A DNA stretch of 64,000 nucleotides, taken from contig KN817611.1 of NCBI GenBank assembly GCA_000827495.1, positions 83,441 to 147,440 of the forward strand, written 5' to 3'. Position numbers and translations under genes: made by a program. The stretch comes from Hypholoma sublateritium FD-334 SS-4 (taxonomy: Eukaryota > Basidiomycota > Agaricomycetes > Agaricales > Strophariaceae). Shown one piece after another: positions 10,652 to 21,668 of this stretch (position 1 is the first letter of the stretch; each line of letters opens with the position of its first letter). Under the pieces are notes generated by a model, which worked only from the letters and a program-made list of their open reading frames with translations, ran no database searches and was not told where the DNA came from.

Positions 10652-10857
10652 AGTCGTTGACCTGCTCCTTATCCATCGCGCACTCCCCAGCAGACCGCCA
10701 CCCCATTTTCCACCTGCGCGCCTCTGCGTACCAGTTCTTACCAGACATCGCCGCTGGGGACGCAACATGTATCTGTTCAATCGACTATCGCAAGATCGGC
10801 ACGCCCAACTCCAGTCCGCATCGCCATCCGCGCATCACATGGCTGGACATGATCCTC

Positions 10858-10897
10858 CCCATATGCTGACTGCGCAACGTGCGCCGCTGGCCATTGG
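10858..10897 (+). repeat. H1 hairpin
   Basis: Inner stem GCGCA/TGCGC around ACG is perfect; the outer stem is weak. Confidence 0.55.
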
Positions 10898-11505
10898 CAT
10901 TGCTCTAAGATCCAATCAGGTGCTGGGCGGCGTCCGTCGTGCGACCCGCTCATCCGATTGCAGGTGATGTCCGTCCTGTCGAGCCTGTGCAGCGAATCCG
11001 CCTGTTTGTTGGTATGTCCCTCCATTGTACATTGTGTGTATGTACAGTGATTACCTCCCCTGCATGCACATGCATTACCCCCACCTACGCCGCGCATTAC
11101 CGCCCTAGCCACCCACGCGCACGGACCACCCCTGTGCCCACACACGCGTTCATCCCGTGCACGCCCCCCAGCGCCCTTCGCCGTTCCTGCGCCGCTTAAA
11201 TGGGCATCGCCCGCCGTACTGTCGCTCTGTTGGACCTACACCCGCCCATCCCACTCTCACTCGATGCCACCGATTATCGCTCCCATGCAGCCCGTCCCTC
11301 CGTCCCTCCGCAATGTCAATTCGCACCCGTCCCCGCACATCCCTCTCTCGGTGCTACCCCTATCATTCGCATGCCATCCTCACCCCCCTAAAATGTCGCT
11401 TCTCCCCATCCACGCGCTCAAGCCGCGCGGCGTCTTTGCTATTCCTGCGGGCCGATCCTGTCCATCGCGCCGCCGTCCACCCGGCAACCAACAGTAGATG
11501 TTTCT

Positions 11506-11545
11506 CCTCGTACGCCGACTGCGCGCGCCGCGTGGACGGTCATGG
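11506..11545 (+). repeat. H1 hairpin, degenerate
   Basis: Recognised by its ACCCGGCAACC leader and its position before the H2 at 11702; the stem is largely lost. Confidence 0.35.
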
Positions 11546-11701
11546 ACGGTGGGTGACCCTGCTAAGCGCTTTCGGACGTCTCGCTTCGCCCGATTTCCGC
11601 CGCTGCTCGTCTACTCATCTACGTGGGTGGATGACGCGGGCCCCGCATACGTGCATCCAGCGCGTCATCGCGCCACGCCCGGTGTGCGGTGTACCATTCG
11701 A

Positions 11702-11748
11702 TGTCCCTGCGCGGCTCATCGTCTGTGCGACGTGTAGCCGGCGGTACA
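11702..11748 (+). repeat. H2 hairpin, weakened
   Basis: Starts TGTCCCTGC. The right arm is degraded to GCGGTACA, but GTGCGACGTGTAGCC in the loop is conserved. Confidence 0.5.
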
Positions 11749-11940
11749 TCTCCTCTTTCGATGTAATTCGCGCTCGGGCGCGCTGCTGGACGTCCTGGAC
11801 GCAAGACCTTTATATTGATTCGCTCCGTCCGCGCATTCTATCCGCCTCCAGACTGCATGGCGCCTTCCCCATCCCCGTGCGGTCCTGTCCATCGCGGCGT
11901 CATGCGCCCGGCAACCGACCGCGGATGTTTCTCCCCTGGA

Positions 11941-11979
11941 CCATACGCTGACTACGCACACCGCGTGGGCGGGTATGGG
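11941..11979 (+). repeat. H1 hairpin
   Basis: CCATAC/GTATGG outer stem, where other copies have CCATAT/ATATGG; inner ACGC/GCGT. Confidence 0.65.
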
Positions 11980-12124
11980 CAGTCTTCGACCCGATTTTCG
12001 GCCGCCGGGCGCCGCGCTCGCTGTGGGGGCCATCGATCTTGTGCTGTCGTCCACACCGCTAGATGACGCGCGCGTCTTCAGCACGTCGCCGCGCGCCGCG
12101 CTCAGTACGCGCTGTACTACCTGC

Positions 12125-12175
12125 CGTCCCTGCTCGGGGCTCATCGTCATGTGCGACGTGCAGCCGGTGGGGACA
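12125..12175 (+). repeat. H2 hairpin
   Basis: GTCCC/GGGAC base with the loop GTGCGACGTG; a few bases longer than most copies. Confidence 0.55.
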
Positions 12176-12422
12176 TCTGTAGCTTGGTGTTGATACTGGG
12201 CGTGCCGTGTGCGCGCGCGACACACGCCCTTCTTCTTTTGATTTCTTTCGGACGCCCGGGCTGGGCTTCCGTTGCGCTAGCGCACTGCGGGTGTGATTAT
12301 GCTGACGCTGTCATGCGCGTGCCGCGCATCCACTCGAACCCCCCGTCCAGGCCGGCGCCATCCTCGACCGGTCTATTCGAACAGCGTCGTTACCCGCCCG
12401 GCATTGATAGTGGATGTTTCTC

Positions 12423-12462
12423 CCCATACGCCAACTGCGCGCGCCGCGTGGACGGGTATGGG
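12423..12462 (+). repeat. H1 hairpin
   Basis: Perfect seven-pair outer stem CCCATAC/GTATGGG, a paired T:A to C:G change relative to the copy at 2994. Confidence 0.7.
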
Positions 12463-12538
12463 CAGTCTTCCAAGTTTCTTCAAACTGCCGGCGGATGCCC
12501 GCGCCTTCGCCGCGCCCGGCGTGCGCTGTGCATTCTGC

Positions 12539-12585
12539 TGTCCCTGCGCGGCTCATCGGCAAGTGCGACGTGTAGCCGGCGGGAC
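12539..12585 (+). repeat. H2 hairpin, weakened
   Basis: TGTCCC base against GGGACT; the loop GTGCGACGTGTAGCC is intact. Only 77 bp from the preceding H1. Confidence 0.5.
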
Positions 12586-13637
12586 TTTCCAATTTATGCA
12601 AAGCTCGCGCATGGGCGCGCATGGGCGCGCCGCTGGGCGTCTTCCACACACGCCGTTCTTCGTTCTGCTTTACTTATAGGCTACCGCAGCCTCCGTGGAA
12701 TTTTCGATGACCTGACAGGCAAGAATGCTGCGCTAATTAGATATGCATGCTTGGGAATGTAGATATCGGTGCTCATTGTCTCTTAGAGGTAGTGTGGTGT
12801 AGCATATGTGCAGGCCCTCAACGCGCTTGCTTGCGAGAGGAGATAAAAATAGGCGAGGCGCGGGCTCGTGACCACCCTGAGAAGGTTCGTCAGCGCATGC
12901 GCAGGCGGCACATTGTTTCTCTCTCGGCTGCCCACCACCGACCTACGAACGTGCAGCGCGCGGGCTCTGCTGTCCTCGCTACTCTGCATATACCACCCTA
13001 CACGTATGTCCTCTGCCTGCCTTCGCTATGCGGTGCTCTCTGACAGTCTGCAGCGCCCTTTGCTCTCCTGCGTCGCCTGAGCGCGGGGTGCCTCCGCCCC
13101 ATGGACCTGCCTCCTGTGACGCCGTCCATCCAGTGCTGCCCTTACGCCACGCGCCGTGTCCTCTACTCGCATCATCGCCGCACCTCCCGCCTTTGTCCCG
13201 ATCATGCAATCTCAATCAACGTTGAAGTTTTGAAACGTTGACGCAGTGTTCTCGTCCAGCCCTTCCGCCCGTCGAGCACCTCCGATCGTCCACGCCGTGG
13301 CTTAGCGATCTCCACATCGGTATGCACACACATTTGCGGCTTGGCTACGCCATACAGTAGCCGCCCATCCACCCAAACGCACAGGCCACCCCTGTTCCCC
13401 GCACGCCCTCATCCGTCTCCGCCCCGCCGGTGCCCAACGTCTGCAGCGCCTTCGTCGTTCCTGCGCCACTTGGATGTGCGTCTCCCGCTGTATATCCCTC
13501 TCTATCTCGATACCGCCGCTTATTGCTCCCATGTAGCCCGCCCATCCACATCCCCGGATTCTGACGGAAGGAACGTCGATGCGCACCTGTCCCCGCCCAC
13601 CCCTATATTTAGATGCTGCCCTTATCCTTCGCATGCC

Positions 13638-14051
13638 CACTGCCGGGACCCAACAGTTTTTCCAAGAGAAAAACGCATTCAAAACGGAATGATTTTGGTT
13701 TAAATTGTGTGAATTGAAAAATGATATTTATTATGTATTATTTTTCAATCTACACAATTTAAACCAAAATAACTCCGTTTTTGTTGCATTTTTCTATAGG
13801 AACAATTGTTGGCTCCCAGCTATGGGTCGGTATCTAGGGCCAAAAATACACTTGATTATCTGCCCACAGCTGGGAGCCAACAATTGTTCTTAATGAAAAA
13901 TGCATAAAAAATCNGTTTATTTTGGTTTAAAATGTGCNAATTGAAAAATGATACATAGTAGAATACAATTTTTCAATGTTCACTACGAAAACCAAAATAA
14001 CCCATTTTGAATGCGTTTTTCACCCCGAAAAACTGTTGGCTCCCGGCAGTG
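13638..14051. mobile_element. Four-armed foldback element (MITE-like)
   Basis: Outer ends are CACTGCCGGGA and TCCCGGCAGTG. Inside are four related arms of about 80 bp in alternating orientation: 13645-13724, 13738-13817, 13872-13955 and 13966-14044. They form two hairpins of exactly 173 bp (13645-13817 and 13872-14044) separated by 54 bp. The arms share GGGAGCCAACA and TTTTGGTTTAAA. AT-rich and non-coding, unlike the GC-rich flanks. Two N calls at 13914 and 13938 hint at near-identical copies elsewhere. Confidence 0.75.
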
Positions 14052-14480
14052 CCGCTCATTCTCACCCTCGAATGTCCCTTCGCTCTATATGGTCATCCCC
14101 TCTCCGGCGCGGCGCTTTCGCCGTCCCCGCCCGCTCCTGTCCATCGCATCGGCATCCGCCCGGCACCCGACAGTGAATGTTTCTCCCCATACGCTGACTA
14201 CGCGCACCGCGTGGGCGGGTATGGGCAGTCATACATTTGTCATAGGGCTGCCGGGCGCCTTGCGCCGCACTTGATGTGCGCGCCGTCGTTGTCTCTGAGG
14301 GTGTAGTCGGTGATAGCGGTGCGTGGGCACTTACATTTTCTGTGGGCTGATGCTCACTGCGGCGCGTGTAGAATAACGTGGGTCCTCGTGGATGGGCGGT
14401 GATTTGTTATGCTGCATGTGGGTCTGAAGATTGTGGTGTTCGTATACGAGCGCGTGTCACGCTGCGTCTTTTCTCTGCTG
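14052..14480 (+). repeat. C+T-rich array remnant
   Basis: One H1 at 14186 and a trace of M3 (GATGGGCGGTGATTTG) near 14390 before the Ngaro-like element begins. Confidence 0.5.
14186..14225 (+). repeat. H1 hairpin
   Basis: CCCATAC/GTATGGG outer stem and ACGCG-CAC-CGCGT inner stem, both perfect. Confidence 0.75.
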
Positions 14481-15330
14481 CGTATTTTCATTTACAATTT
14501 TCGTCCTCCCCTGCGTTGCTTCCTTCTTCGGCTGCCCCGGACTGCGTCCCATGGGTGAGCTGAACTTCGCGACGACGGCGCTATGGATAGACACCTCCAG
14601 CGAATTCAAAAGCCGGGAAACACGTGTAGCCAGTTATAGGCACACCCCTCGCAGCAGCATGCATGCGAGAGGTTAGCTTTCTTGCAGTTGACGAGCGCAC
14701 GTGCCAAGTGCGCTCTTTCATTCATACCTCCACCTTCAACATCAAACATCGCCGTGGCAGCTCACTGCACACGGATACCCTTCCACAAATCTCTAACGAC
14801 AACTTTTCTTTTCTTTTCGTCATGCCTGCCGTTCAGACATTTAGAAAACCCATTTCCGCCATGAGGAAAGTGGAACTCCAAGAACTGGCGGAAGCCTTCG
14901 ACCTTCCCACGGATGGGAATGTCACGAAGCTGCATAATGATCTGAAAGGATACGTCTCCGCTCACGCTCAAGAGTTGCAGGCCGATCCCGCCTACCGTGG
15001 CCTGTTTTCCAAGCAGCGAGGTCGCCGCACTTGCGCTCGCGACCGAGATGCCGACTCCCCGGACGCTTCGCCGCATCCCCGGGAAGGCGACGATGATGCC
15101 GCTCACAATCCTGGCGATGACGCGCCGCTCGCTGATCCTCTCGCCATCGAAGGCAGCGACCGCAGTCGCAGCTGGGATACCTGGCAGGGCCTTCAAGCCC
15201 ATCATGGGGACTCGCCGCCTCCACCCTCGACCATACATGATGGGGATTCCTCTATGAATGATGACGTGGACGTCACTCTGCGCCAGTTGCGCTCCATGGA
15301 TCCGGACGACCTCAATCGCCTCATACGCGA

Positions 15331-15338
15331 TGCTCAGC
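15331..15338 (+). repeat. hAT target-site duplication, left
   Basis: TGCTCAGC, repeated exactly at 21148-21155; 8 bp is the size expected for hAT elements. Confidence 0.95.
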
Positions 15339-15348
15339 TAGACTGTCC

Positions 15349-15545
15349 GCGGGTTGGGCCTGACCCGCGCCGGCCCGGGGTCGGCCCTGGCCCGGCCCCG
15401 AGGGTCAAGGGTCAGGGCCAGCTCATCTTCACCATGACCCGACCCTCATAGGGTCAGGGTCGGCGCCTATCTGGCCCGGCCCTCGGGGTTGGCCCGGGGT
15501 CGACCCGGGGTTGGCCCGGGGTCGACCCGGGGTCGACCCTCATAT
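15349..15545 (+). repeat. hAT left subterminal GGGTC/GACCC array
   Basis: Dense GGCCCGGGGTCGACCC-like and AGGGTCAGGGTC-like words, mirrored at 20980-21137. In characterised hAT elements, subterminal repeats bind the transposase; here that role is inferred. Confidence 0.75.
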
Positions 15546-15689
15546 TTTGCCTTAGGAACTCCGCAATTTTGCAGAGAACATTCCTAAATACATAAATCTC
15601 AAATTGTAATTTTATTATTCAAAGTAAGTTTTGGAACAATATTATTAGGTCTACAATTCAGCCGTAGTAAGAACGAATAGCAAAAAAAT

Positions 15690-17143
15690 CAATGGGAAGT
15701 CCAGGCATGAATTCAAGCTGTCGATACCAAAGCATCAGGCAAAGGCAATGCCTGCCCGCCTCCCGTCTCCTCTGCGCCACCTCCCCGCCGCTCACACACC
15801 CACACATCCCATGCGATCAGGCGCGCCAAGTTCAACAGCTGACACGCGCCGGACGGACGTGCATACCGGAGCCGCGGTGCACAGGGACGGCGTGTGCGCG
15901 ATCACAGCACCTCGTTCCGTGTGCTCCGGCTCGCAGGTATCCATGTGGTGTCGTTGAGGGAGCGCCGTGTCGATACTGCCGGCGAGGACCCTGCGCATGG
16001 GTATACTGGCAATAAATACATTTGAGCGAGCACGTAGNGGTAGCNNTGAAATGGGGTACNTACCAAGGGGCTAGGGAAAGCGTATGANGTGGTCNCNACG
16101 TCNTTGGAGGANGAGGAGACGAGGGGAGGCGAATACCGCCGGCTTNGTGCGGGTGTGCTCGTTATTGAGTCGCGGGATCCAGGGTGGTGAGGAGGCGAGG
16201 AGGCGAGGAGGGCGGATGGAGCCGTCGTTACGTTGTTGGGGTGTGAGGAGGCAAGGGGAGGCATATCGCCCCGCTCGGCGCTCTCGTTGTCATTATTGGG
16301 CTACACAGGGCCGACGGGAGGTGTGTGGCGCCAATTTAGGTGCCGTGCCAGCGCAGCGGGCTGCGGATCGTATCGTCGCGGGAGGGGCCCGTTTGGTGGG
16401 CCGAACGAGGGTGGGCGGAGGTTTGTACGAACTTTAGAAGGGTCCCAGCGGCGAGGGGCCAGCGGGGCGGTGTCGACAGATCCGTCGCGCAGCACATTTC
16501 GGGGCGGTGTCGACAGATCCGTCGCGNGGCGCATTTGGCGCCGCATGTCCACGTTGGCGCTGATGCTGATCCCACGTTCTGGGACACGTCAGCGCCGACG
16601 TGGACTGTGGCAGCTGAAGGGGGGTGGAGGTCATCATGCGGGGGCAGAGATGGGCGGTGCTGCTANGCACCTGTCGGATCTCCCCCTCTCGGGTCTTCCC
16701 TTTATACCACCCCCCGCCTGATGTGGCTGCCGTCGTGTTGTGTCGTTGTGTTGCGTGCGGGTTTCCGAGAGGAGGGGCTTAGTGGTGGTAAGAGACAACA
16801 TTCAACCGTGTTTGTACACGGTTGATCGCTGTCTCGGCGTTTGCCGCGCCACGTCCACATCATTGTCGACGACGCTCAGGACACCCGCGGGCGAAACTTG
16901 TGAGTAATCGGCTTGCATNAATACAAATAAATGAACAAAAAATACCTTTAACAAGTCGATGTATTAGTACTGAGTGAGCGATCTCTGAGCGATCACAGCT
17001 CCATTACGGACCACGGTGGCAGTAATAAGGTATACTGATCTTAGTCTGATTGGGAGAACGGAGGCAGATAAGGGCGTTGGACGCAGTAGTCGTCCAGCAG
17101 ACAAATAACAAAACACTGCTTGCTCACCTTGCCCTTATCCGCT
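15690..17143 (+). other. GC-rich leader of the hAT element
   Basis: From 15690 to about 16900 composition changes abruptly from AT-rich to GC-rich, with purine-rich G-clusters (16080-16270), a 37-bp direct repeat (16467-16503 and 16504-16538) and an 8-bp-stem hairpin CAACCGTG/CACGGTTG at 16803-16824. No frame is convincing. It could be a promoter region or a further nested insertion; I found no clean inverted ends or target duplication. The AT-rich 16920-17143 leads into the transposase start. Confidence 0.55.
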
Positions 17144-20100
17144 ATGACACCCCCAACGTCGCGCAAGGAGCACGACAGGCCTGATCCCACCCTCATTGTC
17201 AAGGGTTCACGCCGCCAAATTCCGTCAAAGCGCATTCGCGGCGCCGATTACCCTGTCACACCGTTGGAACAGCTAAAAGAGCGAAATAAAAGTCAGTCTT
17301 ATCGATACAAGGGTCCATGAACTTACCATTATCCTAGATGAAGGTGATCAAGAGCAAGGAGATACTCGTGAGTAATTTTGTGTATGACCGGCGTTCTGCT
17401 GACTTCGGTGATTGCAGGTGATGTTCCAATGGAAGAAGCGGGCGAGAGCGCTGTTAAAGTACTTGCCGACCTCACAAAACCTGTTGGGGATGCCTGCAAC
17501 GATGACGGAACACTGAAAGAGGCTGATGAAATGGAGTGGCTGCACTCACCATCAAGCCGGCCAGCCTCATTGCCGCCTGCATCAGAACCAGTCTCTGCCG
17601 CTGTCACCGAAAACGAGACTTCTGACGCTGAAAGTGTTCCCATCAAGAGAAAGGTAAGTTCAGCGTATTAACTAGTGTAAACATGATTTAATCAAATACC
17701 TTTGATAGTATTCTAAGGTGCAGCTCAGCCGCAAAAATTCAAAGGTGCTGCTACAAAGCGACGATGAAGAGGAAGATTCATCTGAGCAGGAGTCTGATTC
17801 CTTACAGAAGAAGGTGAGTGGATTATTATTAGATTCAAGTCTCTCGCAATCTGATTACCTTAACAGAATACTAAAACTATGCTTGACGATGGAGACGAGG
17901 ACATGGAGGTTGGTGCTAAACGCTCACGCACTGCCAAACCTGTGAGTTCACGCACTTCGCAAGCTCTCACACCACACTAATTATACTTCAGCGTGAAGAT
18001 CCAACAAAGGATCTCCGTCTTTGTATGTCGGCCCACAGTCAGCNNAATTCAGACAAGACAGAGATTGAGGGGTATCTCTGCAAATTTTGCCTGTACGTCT
18101 ACAATTTATTCCTGGTCTTGACTTGAACTTCTTTAATATATGCCTCTCTGCGTAGCGAGATAAATAAGGGGTCAAAGAAAGATTCTTTTTTGGCTGGAAA
18201 TGTCACATCTAGGCGACGCCATCTTTTTCGGTGAGCGTAAACTTTAAANGCATTTGCACCAATCAAACTGACTACATGATTTTCAGGGCCCACCTCGATG
18301 ACTATTATAAAATATGTCAAAAGCATGGTATAGAGCCCAAAATGCCCAGCCACTGGACTGCCCCTGCTGGGTGGACACCACCTGGTAGTACTCAAGCAGC
18401 CGATAAGTAAGTACATCCCTCATATATTTTTCGAGTCAATGTACCTTGCTGAATTATGTTTTACGCATTAGGGGAAAGCTTACTCAGCAATCAATCAATG
18501 CTTTTACCATCAAAAAGCCAGTACATTTGCCTGTAACAAAGCAGGGAATTCAAGAACACATGCTAGCTATCATAGCTACCTGTGATTTGGTGAGTAACTG
18601 TTTCATTAATCATTTCAATCATACTAATATTGTTCTATACTTCAAGTCATTTCGTTTTGTAGAGCGGCCAGCTGTCTGGCGCTTTATTCTGTATTTGAAT
18701 TGTCAGCTTAAGGATAATGATATCCCACGCAAGACCACTATGGCCGACTCAGTGAACAACAAAGTCATCATAGTTGAAGATATTACACGTAAACTAATCA
18801 GAGTAAGAATCTAATCTTTATTTGAGTAATTAATTAATTGTAAATTACAGGAAATTCCTTCCCGCATCAGTGTGGTGTGGGATGGTTGGACAACCAAAAA
18901 TCCTCGGCCATATAACTCTGTCAGTATATCATTTATCGATTCTCCACCTGGCAATACTACTCTTTGGACTCTCAAAAATCTACTCATTGAATTTAACTCC
19001 CCAACTGGCCATCATACTGGTGAAATGATTGGGAAGGACTTGGTGTCCACACTCCGAAATTATGGTGTTGATGCTAATGTATGTTGTTAACTGTTTTCTC
19101 AATAACTACTCATTTATTATTTACCAGCTTGGGTGGATGGTTGGTGATGCTGTTAGCTCCAACGATGTTGCTGTTCGCTATGTCTGCATGACTCTCGATC
19201 CCTCCAAAAAAATTCTTGATCCCAAGGACATTCGGATCCGGTGAGTATAATTGTACTCTTTATCTATTATCTAACTTTANGTACAGGTGTATTGATCATG
19301 CTATGCATCGTGGAGCCTACCACTTTGTCAAAGCACTTGGTATTCCCTCGCTTATGCGTACCAAGAAGTCCATCATGGATGATGATGATGATGATGATGT
19401 TGATACATCTCTTGATGTTGAAGCTTCATCTGATGATGTCAACGCCATGAAGGAGACCACTATTGTGGACTTTGAAACTGGTGATGTCATCGGAAAACTG
19501 TTGGCCTTTATTAATCAAGTGNGCATGTCCAGTGAGGATGTGCGTGTATACTTGAAGTCATCCTGCACATTGCATTCAGTTCAAGAGCTTGTTCTTTGTC
19601 TCTGGATCCNAACCCGCTGGGGTAGTCTCAGTAATTGTTTTGAAACTACATTGATTGTTCGAAAGGTATGTTTTTATATGCTTTATGATCATTAGCTTAC
19701 AATATATTATTAGGCTATTGACTACTTTTGCTTAACGGCTGATAGCCAGGATCATCTCCCGCCACTGAAAGGCAAATCATGGTCAGACTACAAGTTAAGC
19801 GCTTCTGAATGGAGATTAATCAAGCTTGTCCATCACTGCCTAAAGGTAAGTGAAATCAATATCCTTGTTAAAATATGGTCTGATGAATCAATATCTCAGC
19901 TTGTTGCAGACCGACATAATGAGCTCTCTGTTGAGGATTCACCTACTTGCTCAAAGGTTTATCCTCTTCTAGAGCTCTTGCTTTCTGAGTGGGAGGACCT
20001 TCTTGAAGANGATACATATGCACCTGTTCATGATGCACTCCGAGCTGGTATTGCTGGCTTGGAAAAGTATTATCGCAAAGCAGATGATACCTCTGCCTAC

Positions 20101-20909
20101 TTTATTTCACATGGTGTGTGTCTGTTTCTTCAGTCTTATGTCCATTATTTCAAATATTGTTATAGTTCTTGATCCCACTCGGAAGCTTGATTATCTCAAT
20201 GCTGCTTGGGAAGATGAGTATATTGAGTCTGGAATGGACAAAATGAAGAAAATTGTAAGTTCTTTGAATATTGTATGTATTTATATATATACTGATCAAA
20301 TATAGTTCTTGAAGTACCNAAATAAGCACTTTGTTTCACCTCAGTCTGCTGGCGCTACTGCCGAATCTAGTACCTCAGCTGGTGAGCTTATTTTAGATCA
20401 TTTACTAGTGATTCTAACTTTGGTTAGCTTCTGCTGTTGATGCGTGGATGGATCGTCTTATCAAGAAAAACAAGATGAAGGCAAAGTCTAGTGTTGAGCC
20501 TAACACCGCAGAAGACCCATATGCAGAACTTGATCGTTGGTTTGCAACTGCAGCTTTACCAAAGAACATGTGCCCAAATCCGATTGCATGGTGGGGAGTA
20601 AGTTGTCTGTTATATTTTCCAATGATTTTTTTCTAATTATATTGTCAGCTTCAAGTGGATTATCCGGTTTTGCGTCTGATGGCGCGTGATTACTTGGCTA
20701 TTCCTGGTACNTCTTGCATTGCTGAANGATCATTCTCTTTGTCTGGTCGGACAGATGATCCAAGACGTCGCCGTATGGATGGCGTGAAGTTTGGAAGTCT
20801 GCAAAAGATTCGTGCAGCATACAATGATGGGAGGTTGGATGCTGATCTTGAAGAAATTAGAAAGTATGCTGGGGATTTCACCTATGAGGATAGTTACAAA
20901 GATGATTAG
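17144..20909 (+). CDS. hAT transposase, 19 exons, 941 aa
   Basis: Exons, all with GT-AG borders and consistent phase: 17144-17291, 17338-17367, 17418-17653, 17709-17813, 17867-17941, 17992-18092, 18156-18230, 18287-18406, 18472-18589, 18647-18802, 18851-19078, 19128-19240, 19287-19665, 19714-19845, 19900-20113, 20166-20254, 20306-20381, 20428-20597, 20649-20909. N-terminal third is charged, then a BED-type zinc finger (CKFC in exon 6, HLFRAH in exons 7-8). Catalytic signatures follow: VVWDGWTTKN (first acidic residue, exon 11), MVGDAVSSND (second, exon 12), CIDHA (CxxH), TRWGS, and VLDPTRK. The C-terminus is the hAT dimerisation domain (PYAELDRWF to the TSCIAE/SFSLSGR segment), carrying the likely third acidic residue. 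The protein would bind the ends and cut and paste the element. N calls fall in several codons, so a hidden lesion cannot be excluded. Confidence 0.9.
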
Positions 20910-20979
20910 GATATATTTCCTACTTGAATTTTCATTCAAATATATTTCTGTTGCAACTATGATAATTTAACATTTTTAG

Positions 20980-21137
20980 TGCTTGACCCTGGGTCGACCC
21001 NGGGTCGACCCCGACCCGGCCCTGAGGGTCAGGGTCAAGGAGGGTCAGGGCCAGGGCCAGCATCTACCTGACCCTGACCCTGAGGGTCAGGGTCAGGGTC
21101 AGCAAAAATGTGCCGACCCTGACCCGGCCCAGCCCTT
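20980..21137 (+). repeat. hAT right subterminal GGGTC/GACCC array
   Basis: GGGTCGACCC and tandem AGGGTC words up to the right inverted end, counterpart of 15349-15545. Confidence 0.75.
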
Positions 21138-21147
21138 GGACAGTCTA

Positions 21148-21155
21148 TGCTCAGC
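21148..21155 (+). repeat. hAT target-site duplication, right
   Basis: TGCTCAGC, identical to 15331-15338. Confidence 0.95.
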
Positions 21156-21161
21156 TGCAGG

Positions 21162-21668
21162 GTGAGTAATTGAAGCCACCCATTACATTCTTTCTTTCTT
21201 TGCATCATATCCTTCCTAAGCTTCCTTTACCTCCACGATATATCAATGCCGTGTTACTTTATCACCGGCCTAATAATCGTGATGCCTATTTGCATATCAT
21301 ATCGTTCATTGTCTCTTGATTACAAGACAATTGATTACTGGTGCTAAACCACACACACGCGCCCGCTACATGGGATTATCTTATCACACACCTGCCCGCT
21401 ACATGGGTTTATACTATCATACACCCACCCGCTATAGGGGCTACGGGATTGCCTACCAGCATCGTTTACCACGACTGCTACCGCTTACCGCTGCCTATGA
21501 TCTATCCAGCCCACTACTCGGGATTACAATGCATTATTGCCCTATTGGCACAACATAATATAAAATTATCTTTGTTATCATTTACATCAACTTTACCTTC
21601 GGTGTATATTATCTATGCACAACAGTATTATCTGACAAATAAATTTAAAGGAACCAACACCGCTTGAG
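21162..21668 (+). other. 507-bp intron-like interval in gag
   Basis: Begins GTGAGT, ends TTGAG, and its removal joins the two gag parts in frame. It is several times longer than other introns here and holds a 33-bp tandem repeat (21362-21394, 21395-21427, part of a third unit), so it may be an old insertion rather than a true intron. Confidence 0.5.

Larger units (their letters stand above)
10617..13637 (+). repeat. C+T-rich hairpin array, segment 3
   Basis: M0 at 10617, H1 at 10858, then three closely spaced H1-H2 pairs (11506/11702, 11941/12125, 12423/12539). A weak TATA-like AGATAAAAATAGG lies at 12840 without the CACAGCC part. The stretch 12700-13637 has only degenerate C+T-rich sequence. 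Confidence 0.65.
15339..21147 (+). mobile_element. Complete hAT DNA transposon (5.8 kb)
   Basis: Flanked by an exact 8-bp duplication and bounded by perfect 10-bp inverted ends TAGACTGTCC (15339-15348 and 21138-21147); similarity continues inwards (GGGYTGGGCC). Both subterminal zones are arrays of GGGTC/GACCC-type words. The transposase gene inside splices to an uninterrupted 941-residue frame. Clean ends and an open gene point to recent insertion and possible activity. Scattered N calls suggest that near-identical copies were collapsed during assembly. Confidence 0.92.
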
